Origin: Candidatus Opimibacter skivensis
Lineage (GTDB): Bacteria; Bacteroidota; Bacteroidia; Chitinophagales; Saprospiraceae
Length of the DNA stretch: 64,000 nt
Direction: 5' to 3'
NCBI GenBank assembly: GCA_016721905.1
Contig: JADKHH010000036.1
Location: forward strand, 62,001 to 126,000
Part shown: positions 51,601-58,122 of the stretch, in pieces
Layout: each line of letters opens with the position of its first letter
How positions within the stretch are numbered: position 1 is the stretch's first letter
Position numbers and translations under genes: made by a program
Notes under the pieces: generated by a model
The model's input: the letters and a program-made list of their open reading frames with translations, nothing else
The model's database searches: none
What the model was told of the DNA's origin: nothing

Positions 51601-52218
51601 TTTTGCAAAACCCAACAGGATCTGGTTCACCTTTTCCTGGCTCATCCCTGTATCATCAATCGTATCGAGTCCGCGTTGGCGTTGCAATTCGATATAGAAA
51701 TCTTCACCAAAAAGATCAAGCCACCACTGTAGTGCTTTCTCTGCTTTTTCCAGATCGCCGGTCAGGATGGTCTGTGGGATCTCAGCACCGATGCAACAAC
51801 TGGTAGCGATCAGGCCCTTGTGATATTGCAACAATAATTCCTTATCAATTCGTGGAAATCCGCTGTAGGTACCTTCGATAAAACCGAGTGAACAAAGTTT
51901 TGAGAGATTCTGGTAGCCATCCTGATCTTTTGCGAGCAGGAGTTGATGATAGCGTTGATCTTTTTCTCCTTTTGAAGTTTGAAACTGTCTCTTGTGCCGA
52001 TCGTGTACCAGGTAAAATTCACAACCCACGAGTGCCTTGAGATTTCGCTTTTTAGCTTCGGATACAAATTCAAAAGCGCCGAACATATTGCCATGGTCCG
52101 TGATCGCTATTCCCTTCTGGCCATCCGCGACAGCCTTGTTCATCAGTTCAGGAATATGGGAAGCACCATCCAGCAGGGAATAGTGTGTGTGGCAGTGGAG
52201 GTGGACGAATTCAGGCAT
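48691..52218 (-). CDS. dnaE: DNA polymerase III alpha subunit
   Basis: 1175 residues, DnaE1 length. The PHP domain starts VHLHCHTHYSLLDGASHIPEL (5-25). The polymerase palm carries GPGRGSGAGSAVAYCL (about 368-383) and PDFDIDFDDEGR (about 408-419, catalytic Asp residues). The fingers have YGIMVYQEQIMQ and the HhH region FNRSHSAAYTVLSVQTAWLK. The OB fold is near 980-1060. QLTLFG is a clamp-binding motif near 940. It is the replicative polymerase. A -7-like box ends 4 nt before the ATG. Confidence 0.97.
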   Translation of the reverse strand: MPEFVHLHCHTHYSLLDGASHIPELMNKAVADGQKGIAITDHGNMFGAFEFVSEAKKRNLKALVGCEFYLVHDRHKRQFQTSKGEKDQRYHQLLLAKDQDGYQNLSKLCSLGFIEGTYSGFPRIDKELLLQYHKGLIATSCCIGAEIPQTILTGDLEKAEKALQWWLDLFGEDFYIELQRQRGLDTIDDTGMSQEKVNQILLGFAKKYNIKVIATNDAHYINEEDAKAHDIILCVNTGKKMSDAGRFQFPSTDFYFKTQQEMNLIFHDIPEAIDNTNEIFDKITSPILTRDVLLPNFPVPQGFKDQSAYLRHLVYEGALLRYGTILPEIKERLDWELSVIDKMNFGGYFLIVQDFIRAARRMDVSVGPGRGSGAGSAVAYCLTITNIDPLKYNLLFERFLNPERVSMPDFDIDFDDEGRQRVIDYVVDKYGRNQVAQIVTFGTMAAKSSIRDVGRVLELPLSDTDRLAKMIPITPGTTLAKIFKPGKEAEDDAQSRDLENIRKLRDIEKLDNAEGEILRLAQQVEGTVRNTGIHAAGVIIAPGDIMQYIPVCTSTETDLLVTQFEGGVVESAGMLKMDFLGLKTLSIVKDSIKIIAERQGTTELIDPDQIPLDDAATFTLFQKGETIGIFQFESPGMQKYLRELVPNNIEDLIAMNALYRPGPMSYIPMFVNRKHGREPVDYPHEWLTDLLKPTYGIMVYQEQIMQGAQIMAGYSLGAADMLRRAMGKKKADEMEKHRQIFVEGATKKGVPSVKADEIFEIMSKFASYGFNRSHSAAYTVLSVQTAWLKTHFPAEFMAAVLTHNKNDITKLNFFLRECKRMNIPVLPPDVNESNINFTVNSKGAIRFGLSALKNMGEGSGDDIINERKANGPFASIFDLTSRVNLKAVNKKALEALVMGGGMDCFEGTHRAQYFAPTDRYESLIEHAIRYGQSVQAQASQTQLTLFGDSSTNMFQEPSLPQVPHWSLIEKLTREKEITGIYMSGHPLDDYRLEIEHFTNCPLDMVMVHKDKHLKLAGMVTNADHRITKKGTGWGIFTLQDFRGSLDIRLFNEDYKKYKDIMTVGEALFVEGHYQLSWNGQEHEFRITSARMLASIGEELTKSITVKISIDQLDQFLLDSLDKICETHKGRHKLKLQVYDREDDFILGLISKSNKVKAASALIEDLDALGIKYKLN

Positions 52219-52222
52219 GGTG

Positions 52223-52229
52223 CAAAATA
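52223..52229 (-). promoter_or_regulatory. -7-like box for dnaE
   Basis: The minus strand reads TATTTTG, 4 nt before the ATG at 52218. Same box as before the YceI operon. Confidence 0.4.
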
Positions 52230-52290
52230 AGTGAAAAGTGAAGAGTGAAGAGTGAAAAGTGGAACGGGAAAATGAGAAGTGAAAAACTAA
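52230..52290 (+). repeat. Heptad array, unit NNGTGAA
   Basis: AGTGAAA-AGTGAAG-AGTGAAG-AGTGAAA-AGTGGAA, then decayed units (GAGAAGTGAAAAAC). It lies in the divergent region between dnaE and the S23-like gene, directly upstream of the dnaE promoter box. Confidence 0.7.
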
Positions 52291-52372
52291 AACGTATTAC
52301 AAAGAAAAATAAGTTGCATTTGAATGTCAATTCGCCCTAATTTTCTAGTTCACCATTGAAAATTAACCAGTT

Positions 52373-52741
52373 ATGAAAACTTCAATCCTAAGGCAAAAAA
52401 CCTTTGCATTTGCTGTAAAGATTGTCCGCTTGGTTCAGCGGTTACAATCTGAGAAAAAAGAATTTGTAATGAGCCACCAACTTTTGAAATGCGGAACCTC
52501 CGTTGGAGCCAATGACAGTGAGGCTGAGTTTGCACAAAGCAAAGATGACTTTATCAGCAAACTAAGTATTTCGTTAAAAGAGGCAAATGAATCCAAGTTC
52601 TTTCTGGAGTTGCTTCATGCGACCGACTACATTGAAAATGATGAGTTTAGAGATCTTGCTAGTGATTGTGGCGAAATTAAAGCTATGCTAATTTCCTCAC
52701 TCCGGACTGCGAAATCAAGTATTAAAAAGAAGGTGTATTGA
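52373..52741 (+). CDS. Four-helix bundle protein (S23/IVP family)
   Basis: 122 residues. FAFAVKIVRLVQRLQSEKKEFVMSHQLLKCGTSVGANDSEAEFAQSKDDFISKLSISLKEANESKFFLELLHATDYI is the full signature of the 23S rRNA intervening-sequence (S23) four-helix bundle proteins. Although first found within 23S rRNA insertions, most homologues are free-standing as here. No rRNA is in this window. The function of the family is not established; relatives bind nucleic acid or partner with diversity-generating systems. Confidence 0.92.
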   Translation: MKTSILRQKTFAFAVKIVRLVQRLQSEKKEFVMSHQLLKCGTSVGANDSEAEFAQSKDDFISKLSISLKEANESKFFLELLHATDYIENDEFRDLASDCGEIKAMLISSLRTAKSSIKKKVY

Positions 52742-52747
52742 GCCGAA

Positions 52748-52781
52748 TACTTTTCACTCTTCACTTTTCACTCTTCACTTT
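52748..52781 (+). repeat. Heptad array, unit TTCACTY
   Basis: TTTTCAC-TCTTCAC-TTTTCAC-TCTTCAC in phase, starting seven bases after the S23-like stop. Confidence 0.7.
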
Positions 52782-52862
52782 GTGCATAGGCTTTTCGACG
52801 GGTTTTTGCGGAGCAAAAACGTCGAAAAGCCCGTATGCACATTTGCTCCGGGCTTTTTCGAC
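52782..52862. repeat. Competing hairpins around GGCTTTTCGAC repeats
   Basis: Segment GTCGAAAAGCCCG (52821-52833) can pair upstream with GGCTTTTCGACG (52789-52800), in a long stem running 52782-52840. It can also pair downstream with CGGGCTTTTTCGAC (52849-52862). CGGAGCAAA (52809-52817) can likewise pair with TTTGCTCCG (52842-52850), so two mutually exclusive folds exist. Confidence 0.55.
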
Positions 52863-53288
52863 TAAGGTCTCAAAATAAGAAAACTACATCTTTATGATTA
52901 GCAGGCGAATCCTGCGGATCGGTGTCATTGAATATCAACTTAACGTAGGTGGGACGGCAAAAGTTTATATCATATATAAAAAACTTTTTATGCCAGAAAC
53001 TTCTTCCCTGATGGTCATAAAGGTAACTTATCCCTGAATAAATCCCCAACACAAGCGATAGTTTTTATTAACATATGATTGCAGGGCTGATTTAGCCTGC
53101 TATGGATACGCGAACTAACTACTCAATATAACATATTATTTTAATGTAATAAATACTAATATTCAATACTTTAATAAAATTATTACCCCACAATATGGAG
53201 TGCAAAAATGGCTAATTTCCACCTCCCACTTTATTTTTCGTTTTTCACTCTTCATTTTTCACTTATATTCGCGTCCCATTCGTTACCC
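52863..53288. other. AT-rich intergenic stretch before tRNA-Leu
   Basis: No gene I can support. A minus-strand 60-codon frame (52870-53052, containing YVKLIFNDTDPQDSPANHKD) has no recognisable homology or promoter. Around 53100-53190 the sequence is very AT-rich, and 53246-53272 carries a few TTCACTY heptads. A tRNA promoter is likely here but was not pinpointed. Confidence 0.4.
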
Positions 53289-53372
53289 GCCCGGGTGCTG
53301 AAATTGGTAGACAGGCATGTTTGAGGGGCATGTGTCCGTTAGGATGTGAGGGTTCGAGTCCCTCCCCGGGCA
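53289..53372 (+). tRNA. tRNA-Leu (anticodon GAG)
   Basis: The acceptor stem GCCCGGG pairs with CCCGGGC (53289-53295 / 53365-53371), with discriminator A at 53372. The D arm is CTG-AAATTGGTAGA-CAG. The anticodon stem CAUGU/GCAUG has loop UUGAGGG with anticodon GAG (53323-53325). The long variable arm UGUCC-GUUA-GGAUG is characteristic of leucine. T arm GAGGG-UUCGAGU-CCCUC. CCA is not encoded (ACT follows the acceptor C). It reads CUC and CUU codons. The transcript probably ends at the terminator at 53471. Confidence 0.96.
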
Positions 53373-53373
53373 C

Positions 53374-53466
53374 TCTTAAAGTGAAGAGTGAAGAGTGAAA
53401 AGTGAAGAGTTATGGTTCGACTACGCTCACCAACCGAAAAAGGAAGGTGAAGTGAAGAGTGAAAAG
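53374..53466 (+). repeat. Heptad array around a dispersed motif
   Basis: AGTGAAG-AGTGAAG-AGTGAAA-AGTGAAG-AGT, then GGTTCGACTACGCTCACC (53414-53431, a variant of the IS110 target core), then AAGTGAAG-AGTGAAA. It lies between the tRNA and its terminator. Confidence 0.7.
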
Positions 53467-53470
53467 ATTA

Positions 53471-53496
53471 AGCCGGCAATAGCCGGCTTTTTTTAT
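53471..53496 (+). terminator. Terminator downstream of tRNA-Leu
   Basis: Perfect stem AGCCGGC (53471-53477) / GCCGGCT (53482-53488), loop AATA, then T7 and ATTT. Confidence 0.75.
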
Positions 53497-53498
53497 TT

Positions 53499-54254
53499 CT
53501 AGCTGTGGAGGTCTCTTACCTTCTGGAGGAAAGGGGAAGCAAAGACAAAATCCTGGAGGATTTCATTATTGGAGGTCAGCACTTCTTCCTTGTTGCCTTC
53601 CCAGGCCAGATAACCATCGTGCAGGAGGGCTATGTTGTCGCCTATTTCCATGACAGAGTTCATATCGTGGGTATTGATGATCGTGGTGATATTGTTTTCC
53701 TGGGTGATGTCATGGATCAGTTCATCAATCACAAGGCTGGTCTTTGGATCCAGCCCTGAATTGGGTTCATCACAAAACAGGTAGGTGGGCTGCAGGACAA
53801 TAGCACGGGCAATACCTGCACGTTTCTGCATACCGCCGCTCAATTGCGATGGATATTTTTGGTTAACCCCAGTGAGATTGACCCTCTCAAGGCAATAATT
53901 GACCCGGTCAAGTTTTTCCTTGTGTGTTTTATTGGTAAACATATCCATTGGGAACCGGATATTCTCTTCGACTGTCATGGAATCAAACAGGGCGGTGCCC
54001 TGGAAAAGCATACCCACCGACATCCGGATATCCCTGACCTTTTTCTTGTCGAGTGAAGTGAAATTGACGTCGTCGTACCAAACAATGCCGCTTGTAGGGC
54101 CGTACAACCCTACCAGGATCTTGAGCAGGACGGTTTTTCCTGCGCCGCTCCGGCCGATGATCAGGTTTGTCTTCCCTGCTTCGAAGGTGAGGTTGATATC
54201 CTTGAGGACCTCCTGTTCACCAAAAGATTTGAATATTTTCTCTGCCCTGATCAT
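53499..54254 (-). CDS. MlaF-like ABC transporter ATPase
   Basis: 251 residues from the ATG at 54254; the upstream open frame lies inside the permease gene. Walker A GRSGAGKT (34-41), signature LSGGMQKRAGIARAI, Walker B TYLFCDEPNSGLDP (the MlaF-type DEPnSGLDP), H-loop INTHDMNSVMEI. It powers retrograde phospholipid or related lipid transport with an MlaE permease. The ATG overlaps the permease stop by 4 nt. No MCE (MlaD) gene follows; tRNA and repeats come next, so the substrate-binding partner must be elsewhere. Confidence 0.9.
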   Translation of the reverse strand: MIRAEKIFKSFGEQEVLKDINLTFEAGKTNLIIGRSGAGKTVLLKILVGLYGPTSGIVWYDDVNFTSLDKKKVRDIRMSVGMLFQGTALFDSMTVEENIRFPMDMFTNKTHKEKLDRVNYCLERVNLTGVNQKYPSQLSGGMQKRAGIARAIVLQPTYLFCDEPNSGLDPKTSLVIDELIHDITQENNITTIINTHDMNSVMEIGDNIALLHDGYLAWEGNKEEVLTSNNEILQDFVFASPFLQKVRDLHS

Positions 54255-54997
54255 GAGGTAAGGAGTACTGCGATGAGATAATCGGCGATGAGGATGGCAA
54301 TATTGCTCATGACGACCGCAGCCGTGCTTGCTTTTCCAAGTTCTATGCTGCCGCCTTGGACAAAATACCCCTGGTAGCATGAAATGGCTGCCAGGATAAA
54401 CCCAAAGACGACTGCCTTGACGTACATAATAAAGATATTCCAGGTCTCGAGATAAGAACGGATACCCTGGATATATTCTGCACCGCTGAAAAGTCCGGTT
54501 GGCACCGCTGCTATATACGCACCCATGATACTCACGATAGCGGCAACAGATACCAGGAGTGGAACTACGAACACGGCCGCTATGATCTTAGGCATGACCA
54601 GGAAAGCGGAGGTGTTGACCCCCATGATTTCCATGGCATCGATATGTTCTTTTTGACGCATTCCGCCTATTTCAGCGGCCATATTTGAGCCTACTTTACC
54701 GGCGAGAACCAGGCAAGTGATCGTCGGAGCTAATTCAATAATCGTGATATCCCGGACGAGATAACCAACGTAATATCTTGGAATAAGCTGACCACCAAGC
54801 TGATAGCTGATCTGAACCGCCATGACGGCCCCCATGAAGGTGGATATCAGCATCACAATAATCAGAGAGCCGATCCCGATATCATTCATCTGCCGCATGG
54901 TTTCCTTCCAATACATGGACATTTTCTCCGGTTTGGAGAAAACGAGTCTCATCCATATGAGAAACTTACCAAAATGCTCTATAAACTTAATATTCAT
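54251..54997 (-). CDS. MlaE-like ABC transporter permease
   Basis: 248 residues with five or six membrane segments. Family signatures: MGAVMAVQISYQLG, YYVGYLVRDITIIELAPTITCLVLAGKVGSNMAAEIGGMRQKEHIDAMEIMGVNTSAFLVMPKIIAAVFVVPLLV, where the interaction loop EIGGMRQKEHIDAMEIMGVN is diagnostic for MlaE. Inner-membrane part of an MCE-type lipid transporter. It is the first gene of the pair with the ATPase. Confidence 0.93.
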   Translation of the reverse strand: MNIKFIEHFGKFLIWMRLVFSKPEKMSMYWKETMRQMNDIGIGSLIIVMLISTFMGAVMAVQISYQLGGQLIPRYYVGYLVRDITIIELAPTITCLVLAGKVGSNMAAEIGGMRQKEHIDAMEIMGVNTSAFLVMPKIIAAVFVVPLLVSVAAIVSIMGAYIAAVPTGLFSGAEYIQGIRSYLETWNIFIMYVKAVVFGFILAAISCYQGYFVQGGSIELGKASTAAVVMSNIAILIADYLIAVLLTS

Positions 54998-55075
54998 CTA
55001 ATCGCGTCATATCTGTTGTAAAAGTACTCCTTCCAAGCCAAAGGCGATCTATGTTCCTGGGTTTGGGATAACTTT

Positions 55076-55125
55076 GTAAGAGAGTGAGAGGGTAAGAGAG
55101 TGAGAGAGCGTGAGAGCGTGAGATG
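55076..55125 (+). repeat. Octad array, unit GTRAGAGN
   Basis: GTAAGAGA, GTGAGAGG, GTAAGAGA, GTGAGAGA, (GC), GTGAGAGC, GTGAGA. An 8-nt version of the heptad arrays, in the divergent region upstream of mlaE. Confidence 0.7.
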
Positions 55126-55133
55126 ATTTAATG

Positions 55134-55180
55134 ACCCCCGCCCCCCCCGGCCCCTTAGGGGGGGGGGTTTTCCTCCGCGG
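55134..55180. repeat. C-tract/G-tract hairpin
   Basis: CCCCCGCCCCCCCCGGCCCC then TTA then G10 (55158-55167) and TTTT. A strong hairpin with the core CCCCTTAGGGG and a possible G-quadruplex strand. Long homopolymers of this kind are prone to slippage or sequencing error. The rest of 55181-55313 holds nothing I can name. Confidence 0.6.
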
Positions 55181-55313
55181 CGACCTGAAAGGGGGAAATG
55201 AAGAAAAAAAGAGCATTATGTACAATGGCACATAAATCAAGTCTCCCTTTCAGGGAATAGAGCATCAGAATGAGCAATTTTGATATTTACTGGACCAAAA
55301 GATTATAAAGAAA

Positions 55314-56015
55314 ATGAATGCAGTTATAACAGGATCAACAAAAGGAATAGGTCGGGCTGTATTGATGGCATTGGCCAAAGAAGGGTGGAATGTTGCGGCT
55401 ACGAGCCGAAACCTGGAAGACCTTGAAGCGCTTCAGGCTGAAGTGAAGGAGGCTTTCCCTCAGCAGGAATGCCTTATCCACTGGGTTGACTTTGCGGAAA
55501 AGGAAGAGACCATTACCTATGGAAAGGACATCCAGGCTATCTGGCCTGAAATCGACCTTCTGGTGAATAATGTGGGCGTTTTCCTTCCCGGATCAGTCCA
55601 TGGCGAAGGAGATGGCTCATTGGAATCTACCATGGCCTTGAACCTCTATAGTCCTTACTACCTCACGAGGGCTTTGCTCCCGGGTATGATGAAACGGAAA
55701 ACAGGTCATATCATCAATATGTGTTCTATTGCAAGTTTCATGTCCTACCCTAATGGTGGTTCCTATACGATCAGCAAGTTTGCTTTACTTGGACTCAGCA
55801 AAGTGCTTAGGGAAGAAATGAAGCCATATGGAATAAAAGTAACCTCTATCATGCCTGGTGCTACGTGGTCAGCATCCTGGGGTGAGGCTCCCTTTGCCCT
55901 TGACAGACTCATGCCTGCTGCGGATGTGGCGGAAGCTGTGGTTGCGTGTACACGCATGGGATCTTCATCGGTAGTGGAGGAAATTATTATCCGACCGCAG
56001 CTGGGAGACTTGTGA
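55314..56015 (+). CDS. Short-chain dehydrogenase/reductase
   Basis: 233 residues, classical SDR. Cofactor motif TGSTKGIG (6-13; T-G-x3-G-x-G), NNVG (85-88), catalytic N110, S138, Y151 and K155 (YTISK). No acidic residue is clear at the end of beta-2 (ATSRN, Arg present), which favours NADP(H). Substrate unknown. The stop TGA (56013-56015) lies in a GTGAGAGA octad that continues to the end of the next gene. Confidence 0.9.
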   Translation: MNAVITGSTKGIGRAVLMALAKEGWNVAATSRNLEDLEALQAEVKEAFPQQECLIHWVDFAEKEETITYGKDIQAIWPEIDLLVNNVGVFLPGSVHGEGDGSLESTMALNLYSPYYLTRALLPGMMKRKTGHIINMCSIASFMSYPNGGSYTISKFALLGLSKVLREEMKPYGIKVTSIMPGATWSASWGEAPFALDRLMPAADVAEAVVACTRMGSSSVVEEIIIRPQLGDL

Positions 56016-56043
56016 GAGAGTGAGAACGTGAGAGAGTGAGAGA
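56012..56043 (+). repeat. Octad array, unit GTGAGAGN, containing the SDR stop
   Basis: GTGAGAGA, GTGAGAAC, GTGAGAGA, GTGAGAGA. The first unit provides the TGA stop of the SDR gene. The array fills the gap to the convergent neighbour. Confidence 0.75.
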
Positions 56044-57210
56044 TTATTTTGAATAGGAGATGCGGTAGATGACATTAGCGTAATCATCAGAGACCAGCAT
56101 GGAGCCATCGGGTAAAAATTCAATATCTACAGGTCGGCCCCAGGCTGCGCCGCCATCGAGCCATCCTTCGGCAAAGACAGTGTGGGATGCGACCATATTA
56201 TCCTCAATCTTTACAAGGACTATCCTGTATCCGGATGGTTTTGTCTTGTTCCATGATCCATGCTCGGCGATGAAGAGTTGGTTGCGATATTCTTCAGGGA
56301 ACATAGTGCCGGAATAGAATTCAAGACCAAGTGGGGCCACATGGGCTCCGAGTTTTTCGGCCGGAGGAGTAAAATCGGAACAGCTATGTTTCTTGCCAAG
56401 TTTCGGATCCGGATAATCACCCTGATGGCAATAAGGAAATCCGAAATTCATACTATCCTTTGGTGCAAAATTGAGCTCACAGGAAGGCATGTCTTCGCCG
56501 AGCCAATCACCTCCATTGTCTGTAAACCACAATTCCTTTGTCTCCGGATGCCATGCCAGTCCAACTGTGTTGCGAATCCCGCGCTGGACGATCTCACGAG
56601 CCCTGGTGGTCATATTGATCCTGGTGATGGTGGCAAATATTTCATCGTCCGGCTCACAGATATTACAAGGGGCTCCTACCGGAACATATAGATTTCCATC
56701 AGGTCCGAAGTCGATATACTTCCAGCCGTGATGTTCCTTGTCCGGATAATTATCTACGAATACTTCCTTCTTAGGTTTATCAAGATTGCTTTCAATCGCC
56801 GGATACTTCAATATCCGGTGCACTTCGGCTACGTAGAGGTCTCCGTCTTTTAGGGCCACCCCGTTGGGCATTTTTAGTCCGGAAGCAATGGTCCATGTTT
56901 TATCAGTTCTAAAATCGCCGTTTTCATCTTTCACTGCATAGACATTGCCTACATCCCTTGTACCAACAAACAACACGCCAGAAGGGCTAAGATCCATTGA
57001 CCTTGCATTTGACAATTTATCAGCATAGACTTCAATTTTAAACCCTGGAGGTAATTTGATCTTGTTCAGGGGCAACAATCCTGCCTGACCTGGTGCCGTT
57101 GTGTCTGCCACTGTCTTTGCTGTACCTTTTGCTGCTGGTGTGGAAGCGTTGCACCCAACAAACATCAATGAAAGTAGGAGTGAAAAAATCATTATCGAAT
57201 GGTGTTTCAT
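56044..57210 (-). CDS. Sorbosone dehydrogenase-like beta-propeller lipoprotein
   Basis: 388 residues from the ATG at 57210 (an upstream frame to 57225 overlaps the promoter). Lipobox MFVGC. Six-bladed propeller of the PQQ-dependent sugar dehydrogenase/sorbosone dehydrogenase family: LPPGFKIEVYADKLSNARSMDLSPSGVLFVGTR, MPNGVALKDGDLYVAEVHRILKYP, GIRNTVGLAWHPETKELWFTDNG, LFIAEHGSWNKTKPSGYRI, and a final GRPVDIEFLPDGSMLVSDDYANVIYRI. It probably oxidises sugars or aldehydes at the cell surface or periplasm; PQQ dependence is not shown. Confidence 0.85.
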   Translation of the reverse strand: MKHHSIMIFSLLLSLMFVGCNASTPAAKGTAKTVADTTAPGQAGLLPLNKIKLPPGFKIEVYADKLSNARSMDLSPSGVLFVGTRDVGNVYAVKDENGDFRTDKTWTIASGLKMPNGVALKDGDLYVAEVHRILKYPAIESNLDKPKKEVFVDNYPDKEHHGWKYIDFGPDGNLYVPVGAPCNICEPDDEIFATITRINMTTRAREIVQRGIRNTVGLAWHPETKELWFTDNGGDWLGEDMPSCELNFAPKDSMNFGFPYCHQGDYPDPKLGKKHSCSDFTPPAEKLGAHVAPLGLEFYSGTMFPEEYRNQLFIAEHGSWNKTKPSGYRIVLVKIEDNMVASHTVFAEGWLDGGAAWGRPVDIEFLPDGSMLVSDDYANVIYRISYSK

Positions 57211-57215
57211 AGCCG

Positions 57216-57222
57216 CAAAGTA
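57216..57222 (-). promoter_or_regulatory. -7-like box for the sorbosone dehydrogenase-like gene
   Basis: The minus strand reads TACTTTG, 5 nt before the ATG at 57210. Confidence 0.4.
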
Positions 57223-57237
57223 CAAAACGCTCAGTTC

Positions 57238-57447
57238 ACAGCTAAAAGCTATCAGCTATCAGCCGTAAGCTATCAGCTATCAGAACTAAGTGTCAGCTTC
57301 CAGCTACCAGGTATCAGTCAGTATGCGCCAGTGAATTCCGGCTATTCTAAAGAATGTCTCAATGGTAAGCTGGAAATTCTTCTCACTCTCTTACTCTCTT
57401 ACTTTCTTACAAGTCTCACTCTCTTACTCTCTCACTCTCTCACAATG
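57238..57447 (+). repeat. Heptad (AGCNNNC) and octad (CTYACTCT) arrays
   Basis: 57238-57318: AGCTAAA, AGCTATC, AGCTATC, AGCCGTA, AGCTATC, AGCTATC, then AGCTTCC, AGCTACC, AG. 57380-57447: CTCACTCT, CTTACTCT, CTTACTTT, CTTAC, then CTCACTCT, CTTACTCT, CTCACTCT, CTCAC. Both sit in the divergent region 57226-57482. Confidence 0.75.
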
Positions 57448-57482
57448 GACGGAAATCTCTAATTTCATGCCCTTAGACTATC

Positions 57483-58031
57483 ATGGAGAAAAATCTGAAA
57501 CTCATCGCTATCCTGCCTGCGGAACCTTACTTTTCGGAAATCCGAAAAGAACAGGAGTACATTGCTACAACCTGGGGACCGGTGCATGCCTTACGGACGC
57601 CTCCGCATATCACTATCGTACCTCCGGTCTCCTTAAGCTCCAGCGAGGTAGGTTGGTTGTTTGGAATGGCAGGAGCCCTGTCAGGATCCCTACCCTCTTT
57701 CAAAATGGAATTGCATGATTATGGCTCATTCAAGCCTCGGGTGATCTTTATCAATACCATCATCAATCGGGAATTGCATGAAATGTATGACTTGTGGCAC
57801 CAGGCTTTGCTTTCTAAAATGCCGCATGTACTGGACAAATACCCCGACAGACCGTATCATCCTCACCTGACCTTAGCGCATAAAGATGTATCCACCCAAC
57901 AATTTGACCGTATCTGGAGATACTATGTCAATAAAAAATACAGGGCTGCCTTCACGGCTGACCACTTTTGCATTTTAAATCACACCGAAAATGGATGGGA
58001 AGTAGAGAAAAGGCTGCCGTTGTTGGGCTAA
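57483..58031 (+). CDS. 2'-5' RNA ligase/2H phosphoesterase family protein
   Basis: 182 residues. The two HxTx motifs of the 2H fold are present: PPHITIVPP (about 39-47) and HPHLTLAHKD (about 122-131). Small homologues include 2',3'-cyclic phosphodiesterases and YjcG-like proteins. It is likely a cytoplasmic RNA-end or cyclic phosphate processing enzyme. Monocistronic. Confidence 0.85.
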   Translation: MEKNLKLIAILPAEPYFSEIRKEQEYIATTWGPVHALRTPPHITIVPPVSLSSSEVGWLFGMAGALSGSLPSFKMELHDYGSFKPRVIFINTIINRELHEMYDLWHQALLSKMPHVLDKYPDRPYHPHLTLAHKDVSTQQFDRIWRYYVNKKYRAAFTADHFCILNHTENGWEVEKRLPLLG

Positions 58032-58122
58032 TAACCAACCGTATTCACATGTTGAGTTGCAGTGTAGATGCACGTAATGAATTTGAGTGATGGCAGGCTC
58101 CATCTATAGAAGTTGATAATAA

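Noticed and set aside
52373..52741. S23 gene as evidence of a diversity-generating retroelement or a 23S rRNA insertion
   Set aside because: No reverse transcriptase, template repeat or rRNA is nearby; free-standing S23 genes are common.
52870..53052. 60-codon minus-strand frame
   Set aside because: No start context, no homology and AT-rich surroundings; it could be a decayed fragment, but this cannot be supported.
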